Shown here: one piece after another, positions 8,482 through 13,225 of the stretch
How positions within the stretch are numbered: position 1 is the first letter of the stretch
Layout of the letters: every line of letters starts with the position of its first letter
Assembly: GCA_009705165.1 (NCBI GenBank)
Contig: WLCU01000006.1
Location: forward strand, 1-13,225
Reading direction: 5' to 3'
Source of the DNA: Actinomycetota bacterium
Lineage (GTDB): Bacteria; Actinomycetota; Actinomycetes; Nanopelagicales; Nanopelagicaceae
Length of the DNA stretch: 13,225 nt
Translations under genes and position numbers: made by a program
Notes under the pieces: generated by a model
Databases searched by the model: none
What the model saw: only the letters and a program-made list of their open reading frames with translations
What the model was told of the DNA's origin: nothing

Positions 8482-8537
8482 GCAAAAGCTCCAATTTCTG
8501 ATTCAATGATTTGTTAGCAAGAGGGTAGAATTCTCTC
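8482..8537. promoter_or_regulatory. Divergent promoter region of ilvD and the MFS exporter
   Basis: For ilvD a -10-like TAGAAT (8526-8531) is followed by exactly 6 nt (TCTCTC) and the ATG at 8538, the leaderless layout. A purine run GAGGG at 8521-8525 lies 12 nt from the ATG, too far for a good ribosome site. The -10 overlaps a GAATTC palindrome, so the minus strand offers GAGAAT (8535-8530), which could drive the exporter with a leader of roughly 40 nt containing its GGAG ribosome site. No convincing -35 is seen for either. The ilvD box is well supported; the minus-strand box is a guess. Confidence 0.5.
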
Positions 8538-10211
8538 ATGTCGACTATGAAACCGCGCTCTGGCCTAGTTACTGATGGTTTAGAGCGAGCACCGGCCCGT
8601 GGAATGTTACGCGCAGTTGGAATGGGCGACGAAGATTGGGTAAAACCACAAATTGGAATCGTTTCTTCGTGGAATGAAATTACACCGTGCAATCTCTCAC
8701 TTGACCGTTTAGCGAAAGCTTCTCGCCAAGGAGTTATAGATGCTGGTGGATTTCCAATGCAATTCGGAACTATTTCTGTTTCTGATGGAATATCAATGGG
8801 CCACGAAGGTATGCACTTCTCGCTCGTTTCTAGAGAAGTAATTGCTGATTCAGTTGAAACTGTTATGCAGGCTGAACGTCTAGATGGCATGGTGACTTTT
8901 GCTGGTTGTGATAAATCACTTCCGGGAATGATGATGGCTGCAGCCCGCATTGATGTTGCATCTGTATTTGTTTATGCCGGTTCTACTCTCCCAGGTCAGG
9001 TTGATGGAAAAGACGTCACAATCATTGATGCCTTTGAAGCTGTTGGAGCTTGTGCACGTGGATTGATTTCCCAAGAGCGCGTTGATCAAATTGAACGCGC
9101 AATCTGTCCGGGAGAAGGTGCTTGCGGAGGCATGTACACAGCGAACACAATGGCTGCAGTTGGTGAGGCCCTTGGTCTTTCTCTTCCTGGGTCTGCCGCA
9201 CCTCCAGCTGTTGATCGCCGACGTGATGCATTTTCTGTTAAATCTGGTGAGGCAGTTGTTAATTTAATTCGCTTAGGAATAACTACTCGCGATATTTTGA
9301 CTAAGAAAGCTTTTGAAAATGCAATCACCACAGTTATGGCGCTAGGTGGATCAACTAATGCCGTGTTGCATCTACTTGCTATTGCCCATGAAGCTGACGT
9401 TGATCTAACCCTTGAAGATTTCAACCGAATTGGATCAAAAGTTCCATTGCTTGGAGATCTCAAGCCTTTTGGAAAATTCGTCATGAGCGATGTAGATCGC
9501 GTGGGCGGTATTCCAGTAGTTTTAAAGATTTTGCTGGATGCAGGTTTCTTGCATGGTGATGTTTTAACTGTTACTGGAAAAACTATGGCGGAAAACTTGG
9601 CCGACATAAACCCTCCACTTCCAGATGGAGCAGTTTTGCACCCTGTATCAACTCCGCTTTCAACTGATGTTGGAATCACAATTCTTGGTGGAACTCTTGC
9701 CAGCGATGGTGCTGTCTGCAAAACCGCTGGAATTGGAATCGAATCATTTGAAGGACCGGCTCGTGTTTTCGAACGTGAACAAGCGGCAATGGATGCACTT
9801 GAAAATGGAACAATCCAAGCCGGAGATGTTGTAGTAATTCGCTACGAAGGTCCAAAGGGCGGACCAGGAATGCGCGAAATGCTAATGATTACTGGCGCGA
9901 TTAAAGGCGCAGGCCTTGGCAAGACAACTTTGTTATTAACCGATGGCCGCTTTTCAGGTGGATCAACTGGTTTATGTGTAGGCCATGTTGCACCTGAAGC
10001 AGTAGATGGTGGACCGATTGCTTTTATTAAAGATGGCGACTTGGTCCGCATTGACATCACACAACGCACACTTGATTTGTTGGTTGACCCAGCAGAGCTG
10101 GAGCGAAGAAAAATCGGTTGGAAGCCTCTGAGCCATAAATACTCCCGTGGAGTCTTGGCGAAATATTCAAAGCTTGTCGGATCTGCATCAAAAGGGGCAG
10201 TCTGCGACTAG
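8538..10211 (+). CDS. ilvD: Dihydroxy-acid dehydratase
   Basis: Dehydrates 2,3-dihydroxy-isovalerate and 2,3-dihydroxy-3-methylvalerate to the keto acids that become valine/leucine and isoleucine, using a Mg2+-bound substrate and an Fe-S cluster. At 557 residues it is of the shorter IlvD class (E. coli IlvD is about 616). Cluster cysteines are probably Cys51 ([13 protein letters not shown]), Cys124 ([17 protein letters not shown]) and Cys196 ([17 protein letters not shown]). Three cysteines in this spacing fit a [2Fe-2S] type. Lys126 aligns with the carbamylated metal ligand and Ser473 in [11 protein letters not shown] (468-478) with the proposed catalytic base. The ATG at 8538 is chosen for its TAGAAT box 6 nt upstream; a second in-frame ATG at 8547 is less likely. 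It acts after IlvC in the pathway encoded downstream, but is separated from ilvB by a promoter and an attenuator. Confidence 0.97.
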   Translation: MSTMKPRSGLVTDGLERAPARGMLRAVGMGDEDWVKPQIGIVSSWNEITPCNLSLDRLAKASRQGVIDAGGFPMQFGTISVSDGISMGHEGMHFSLVSREVIADSVETVMQAERLDGMVTFAGCDKSLPGMMMAAARIDVASVFVYAGSTLPGQVDGKDVTIIDAFEAVGACARGLISQERVDQIERAICPGEGACGGMYTANTMAAVGEALGLSLPGSAAPPAVDRRRDAFSVKSGEAVVNLIRLGITTRDILTKKAFENAITTVMALGGSTNAVLHLLAIAHEADVDLTLEDFNRIGSKVPLLGDLKPFGKFVMSDVDRVGGIPVVLKILLDAGFLHGDVLTVTGKTMAENLADINPPLPDGAVLHPVSTPLSTDVGITILGGTLASDGAVCKTAGIGIESFEGPARVFEREQAAMDALENGTIQAGDVVVIRYEGPKGGPGMREMLMITGAIKGAGLGKTTLLLTDGRFSGGSTGLCVGHVAPEAVDGGPIAFIKDGDLVRIDITQRTLDLLVDPAELERRKIGWKPLSHKYSRGVLAKYSKLVGSASKGAVCD

Positions 10212-10220
10212 GCTCAAATT

Positions 10221-10238
10221 ATGAGATGCCCGTCTCAT
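10221..10238. repeat. Inverted repeat after ilvD, just upstream of the ilvB promoter (operator or weak terminator)
   Basis: ATGAGA (10221-10226) and TCTCAT (10233-10238) are perfect 6-bp complements around TGCCCG. The repeat starts 10 bp after the ilvD stop and ends 3 bp before the -35 box of the ilvB leader. It has no following U-tract, so an intrinsic terminator for ilvD is unlikely. An operator for a dimeric regulator or an mRNA-end hairpin are both possible. Confidence 0.35.
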
Positions 10239-10241
10239 GCC

Positions 10242-10271
10242 TTGACTGATACGCATGGTTCATTGGAGAAT
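10242..10271 (+). promoter_or_regulatory. Promoter of the ilvBNC leader transcript
   Basis: TTGACT (10242-10247; five of six to consensus TTGACA) is followed by an 18-bp spacer and GAGAAT (10266-10271; one base from TAGAAT, the ilvD box). Six nt later comes the ATG of the leader peptide at 10278, so +1 is predicted on its A. This is the only promoter in the window with a strong -35. Confidence 0.65.
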
Positions 10272-10277
10272 ATGCCC

Positions 10278-10307
10278 ATGAGCACAACATTCGTGGTGGT
10301 GATTTAG
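10278..10307 (+). CDS. ilvB leader peptide (MSTTFVVVI), attenuator sensor
   Basis: A nine-codon reading frame, ATG AGC ACA ACA TTC GTG GTG GTG ATT TAG, encodes MSTTFVVVI. Three consecutive valine codons and an isoleucine codon lie directly before the stop, exactly the end products of the operon downstream. It sits between a promoter and an intrinsic terminator, the arrangement of a ribosome-mediated attenuator: slow decoding of Val/Ile codons would report shortage. No Shine-Dalgarno is present, and the predicted transcription start coincides with the ATG, so translation would be leaderless. An in-frame ATG at 10272 would add Met-Pro but lies in the 6-nt gap after the -10 box and is probably not transcribed. 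A leader peptide lacking a ribosome site has precedent in the ilvBNC attenuator of Corynebacterium glutamicum. Confidence 0.8.
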   Translation: MSTTFVVVI

Positions 10308-10309
10308 CA

Positions 10310-10336
10310 GCGCGTGATCTAACAATGATCATGCGC
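10310..10336 (+). promoter_or_regulatory. Leader hairpin between leader peptide stop and terminator (pause or antiterminator candidate)
   Basis: GCGCGTGATC (10310-10319) pairs with GATCATGCGC (10327-10336) over 10 bp with a single G-U wobble, around a 7-nt loop (TAACAAT). It begins 2 nt after the leader peptide stop and ends 2 nt before the terminator stem, so a ribosome at the stop codon would cover its 5' arm. In addition, GGTGGTG (10295-10301, within the Val codons) can pair with CGCCGCC (10334-10340), a fold that would break both this hairpin and the base of the terminator. Which alternative acts as antiterminator is not settled by reading. Confidence 0.6.
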
Positions 10337-10338
10337 CG

Positions 10339-10362
10339 CCCTCAGTTATCTGAGGGTTTTTT
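10339..10362 (+). terminator. Intrinsic terminator of the ilvB leader (attenuator)
   Basis: CCCTCAG (10339-10345) pairs perfectly with CTGAGGG (10350-10356) around a TTAT tetraloop and is followed at once by six T (10357-10362). This is a canonical Rho-independent terminator, lying 41 bp before the ilvB ATG and downstream of the Val/Ile leader peptide, hence an attenuator controlling ilvBNC. It is the only clear intrinsic terminator I see in the window. Confidence 0.85.
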
Positions 10363-10403
10363 CGTTTAATCACTTAAATGGATCTTAAGAAGGGAGAAGA
10401 ACA

Positions 10404-12140
10404 ATGAGTCAGATGACTGGGGCGAGTTCACTTGTGGCATCACTAGAAGCCGCTGGCGTAGATGTCATGTTTGGAATCCCTGGTGGCGCAATTCTTCCAG
10501 CTTATGATCCAATCTTTACAAGTTCTATTCGACACATCCTTGTTCGACACGAACAAGGTGCAGGGCATGCGGCAACTGGATATGCCCAAGTAACCGGTCG
10601 TGTTGGAGTTTGTATTGCAACATCTGGCCCAGGTGCAACAAACCTTGTAACACCACTAGCTGATGCTGCAATGGATTCTGTTCCAGTCGTTGCGATTACG
10701 GGTCAAGTTCCATCCGTTGCAATCGGTACCGATGCTTTCCAAGAAGCCGATATTCGCGGCATCACAATGCCATTTGCTAAACACAACTATCTTGTAACCA
10801 ATCCTGCAGATATTCCACGTGCAATAGCCGAAGCTTTTCACATTGCAAGTACTGGTCGACCAGGTCCAGTGCTTGTTGATATCGCTAAAGATGCATTGCA
10901 AGCAATGACAGATTTCAAATATCCAACTTCAGTTAATTTAAAAGGCTATAACCCAAAATTAGTTCCAGACAACCAAGCTATCGTTGATGCGGCCGCGTTA
11001 ATTGCGCAATCAACCAAGCCGGTTTTTTATGTTGGTGGGGGAGTAATTAAGGCAAATGCCTCTCGTGAATTATTAGAACTTGCCCAACTTCTTGGCGCAC
11101 CAGTAGTTACAACATTGATGGCACGTGGCGCTTTTCCAGATAGCCATCCGCTACACCTTGGAATGCCTGGAATGCACGGCACCGTTGCTGCAGTTACAGC
11201 GCTACAAAAAGCAGATTTACTTATTACGTTAGGTGCAAGATTTGATGACCGTGTAACTGGCAAGCTTTCGACATTTGCTGTAAATGCCAAAGTGATTCAT
11301 GCCGATGTGGATCCAGCCGAAATCGGAAAGAATCGTTATGCAGATGTGGCAGTTCTCGGAGACTTGAAAAACACCATCTCTGCTTTGATTCCAGCGTTAA
11401 AAGCTGCGTTAGCTAAATCCCAACCTGATTTAACACCTTGGCTTCGTCAGATGAACTCACTTAAATCAACTTATCCACTCGGCTATGACATACCTGCAGA
11501 TGGCACGCTTTCACCACAGTATGTAATCGAGCGCATTGGAAAAATCTCTGGACCTGATGCAATTGTTGCAGCCGGAGTTGGGCAACATCAGATGTGGGCG
11601 TCGCAGTTTGTTTCCTATGAAAACCCACGGACTTGGCTTAACTCAGGCGGTCTAGGAACTATGGGTTACGCAGTTCCTGCAGCTATGGGTGCAAAAGTTG
11701 GTGCACCTGATACAACGGTATGGGCAATTGATGGTGACGGGTGTTTCCAGATGACCAATCAAGAACTCACGACGTGTGCCCTAAATAATATTCCTATCAA
11801 GGTAGCCATCATTAATAACGAATCACTCGGCATGGTTCGTCAATGGCAGACTCTGTTTTATGAAGGCCGTTATTCAAATACGAGCCTTGAATCAAAACGT
11901 ATTCCAAACTTTCCAATGCTTGCAGAGTCAATGGGCTGCGTTGGTTTAAGTTGCGAACGACCTGAAGATGTCGATGCAACAATTGAAAAAGCCATGAGCA
12001 TTAATGATCAACCAGTTGTTGTTGACTTTAGAGTTCACCGTGATGCAATGGTTTGGCCAATGGTTGCAGCAGGTGCGTCAAATGATGATATTAAAATCGC
12101 GCGCGAAACCGCGCCTGACTGGGATTCACAGGAGCTTTAA
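10404..12140 (+). CDS. ilvB: Acetolactate synthase (acetohydroxyacid synthase) large, catalytic subunit
   Basis: ThDP-, Mg- and FAD-dependent enzyme that condenses two pyruvates, or pyruvate with 2-oxobutyrate, in the first common step of valine/leucine and isoleucine synthesis. At 578 residues it is full length. The ThDP-activating glutamate is Glu50 in [14 protein letters not shown], the ThDP/Mg motif is GDG (444-446) to NN (471-472), and the FAD-region segments include RFDDRVTGK (279-287) and [16 protein letters not shown] (415-430). Trp481 in [16 protein letters not shown] lies at the position linked to herbicide binding in plant and yeast enzymes. The biosynthetic rather than catabolic form is supported by the adjacent ilvN and ilvC. 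The ATG has a strong ribosome site, AGGGAG (10391-10396), 7 nt upstream. Expression is probably gated by the upstream Val/Ile attenuator. Confidence 0.97.
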   Translation: MSQMTGASSLVASLEAAGVDVMFGIPGGAILPAYDPIFTSSIRHILVRHEQGAGHAATGYAQVTGRVGVCIATSGPGATNLVTPLADAAMDSVPVVAITGQVPSVAIGTDAFQEADIRGITMPFAKHNYLVTNPADIPRAIAEAFHIASTGRPGPVLVDIAKDALQAMTDFKYPTSVNLKGYNPKLVPDNQAIVDAAALIAQSTKPVFYVGGGVIKANASRELLELAQLLGAPVVTTLMARGAFPDSHPLHLGMPGMHGTVAAVTALQKADLLITLGARFDDRVTGKLSTFAVNAKVIHADVDPAEIGKNRYADVAVLGDLKNTISALIPALKAALAKSQPDLTPWLRQMNSLKSTYPLGYDIPADGTLSPQYVIERIGKISGPDAIVAAGVGQHQMWASQFVSYENPRTWLNSGGLGTMGYAVPAAMGAKVGAPDTTVWAIDGDGCFQMTNQELTTCALNNIPIKVAIINNESLGMVRQWQTLFYEGRYSNTSLESKRIPNFPMLAESMGCVGLSCERPEDVDATIEKAMSINDQPVVVDFRVHRDAMVWPMVAAGASNDDIKIARETAPDWDSQEL

Positions 12141-12141
12141 A

Positions 12142-12429
12142 ATGGCCCAACACACACTTGAGGTTTTAGTTGAAAACTCCCCAGGCGTTTTGGCCCGCGT
12201 AGCTGGCCTATTTTCTCGCCGCGCATACAACATTGAACGCTTGTCGGTCGGACCAACTGCAAATCCTGAAGTCTCACAAATGGACATCGTGGTTAATTTA
12301 GAAGGTCACGCCCTTGAGCAAGTAATTGCTCAATTAGACAAGTTGATCAATGTTATTTCTATTAAGGAAATCGTTCCAAACAAAGCAACACCAGCAGTTC
12401 ACGACACTCAACCCGATTACCAGAACTAA
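12142..12429 (+). CDS. ilvN: Acetolactate synthase small (regulatory) subunit, short ACT-only form
   Basis: Regulatory partner of IlvB that stimulates catalysis and usually confers valine feedback inhibition. The start at ATG 12142 has AGGAG (12130-12134) 7 nt upstream and lies 1 bp after the ilvB stop; the open frame extends farther upstream, but only inside ilvB. The 95 residues form one ACT domain: HTLEVLVENSPGVLARVAGLF (4-24), FSRRAYNIERLSVGPT (24-39) and QMDIVV (46-51). Asn12, Gly15 and Asn30 match positions known for valine binding in E. coli IlvH, so feedback control may be kept. The protein stops after a short polar tail (ATPAVHDTQPDYQN). Actinobacterial IlvN is usually about 165-175 residues with a second C-terminal domain, and no remnant of it lies in the 12 bp before ilvC. 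It thus resembles the short E. coli IlvN (about 96 residues) in length. Confidence 0.93.
   Translation: MAQHTLEVLVENSPGVLARVAGLFSRRAYNIERLSVGPTANPEVSQMDIVVNLEGHALEQVIAQLDKLINVISIKEIVPNKATPAVHDTQPDYQN

Positions 12430-13225
<796 letters not shown>

Noticed and set aside
8465..8950. A minus-strand 161-residue frame spanning the exporter start and ilvD.
   Set aside because: It runs through the ilvD promoter and antisense to the conserved IlvD N-terminus; composition is low complexity and no family is recognised.
9086..9721. A 211-residue minus-strand reading frame within ilvD.
   Set aside because: It lies antisense to strongly conserved IlvD motifs, has no recognisable domain or ribosome site, and is best explained as the codon-structure shadow of ilvD. 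The same applies to the other antisense and out-of-frame openings in proB, gatA, gatB, the exporter and ilvB.
10272..10307. Leader peptide starting at ATG 10272 (11 residues).
   Set aside because: That ATG immediately follows the -10 hexamer and would be upstream of the predicted +1, so it is probably not in the mRNA. It cannot be fully excluded without 5'-end data.
10212..10403. A T-box riboswitch or other aptamer-type riboswitch upstream of ilvB.
   Set aside because: The gap is too short for a T-box, no conserved T-box sequence is seen, and a Val/Ile leader peptide plus terminator explains the region.
12004..12141. A longer ilvN starting at ATG 12004 (141 residues).
   Set aside because: The extra 46 residues lie in another frame inside the conserved end of ilvB. 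They do not resemble a small subunit, and ATG 12142 has AGGAG at 7 nt and starts the normal ACT domain.

Overview
The window looks like chromosomal core-metabolism DNA from a small-genome, AT-leaning actinobacterium. The freshwater acI / Nanopelagicales type is my best guess, but this is inference from gene order, very tight packing and codon use; no marker gene is present to prove it. Gene order supports Actinobacteria: an Obg-like tail runs into proB and proA, followed by gatC-gatA-gatB and then ilvB-ilvN-ilvC. Almost every base is coding, and genes overlap by 4 bp or sit 1 to 56 bp apart, except for one 192-bp gap before ilvB that is full of regulatory signals.

Region 1 (1-3680) is proline synthesis. 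The 3' end of an upstream gene overlaps proB (glutamate 5-kinase). A membrane-anchored beta-lactamase-family serine hydrolase then lies on the opposite strand, overlapping the end of proB by 15 bp. proA (glutamyl-phosphate reductase) follows on the + strand. The 33-bp hydrolase/proA gap holds a perfect inverted repeat that reads as two outward-facing -10 boxes, each 6-7 nt from a start codon. Region 2 (3694-7001) is the GatCAB tRNA-dependent amidotransferase, three genes linked by ATGA overlaps and preceded by its own leaderless-type promoter. Region 3 (7003-8481, minus) is a 14-helix DHA2-type MFS exporter, ending 1 bp from gatB and divergent from ilvD. Region 4 (8538-13225) is branched-chain amino acid synthesis: ilvD (dihydroxy-acid dehydratase), then an attenuator leader, then ilvB, ilvN and ilvC (acetolactate synthase large and small subunits, and ketol-acid reductoisomerase cut by the window end).

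The strongest regulatory signal is the ilvB leader: a promoter, a 9-codon leader peptide ending Val-Val-Val-Ile that appears to start at the transcript's first base, a 10-bp hairpin, and a textbook intrinsic terminator upstream of a well-placed ilvB ribosome site. Two patterns run through the window. First-in-transcript genes (proA, the hydrolase, gatC, ilvD, the leader peptide) have a TAGNNT-like or GAGAAT box 6-7 nt before the start codon and no convincing Shine-Dalgarno, whereas ilvB, ilvN, ilvC, proB and the exporter have a purine-rich ribosome site about 7 nt before the start. Second, IlvN is only 95 residues, an ACT domain without the C-terminal domain usual in actinobacterial small subunits.

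I found no RNA genes, CRISPR, insertion sequences or phage genes. Most of the window is conserved biosynthesis; the interest lies in promoter architecture, the attenuator and the short IlvN.
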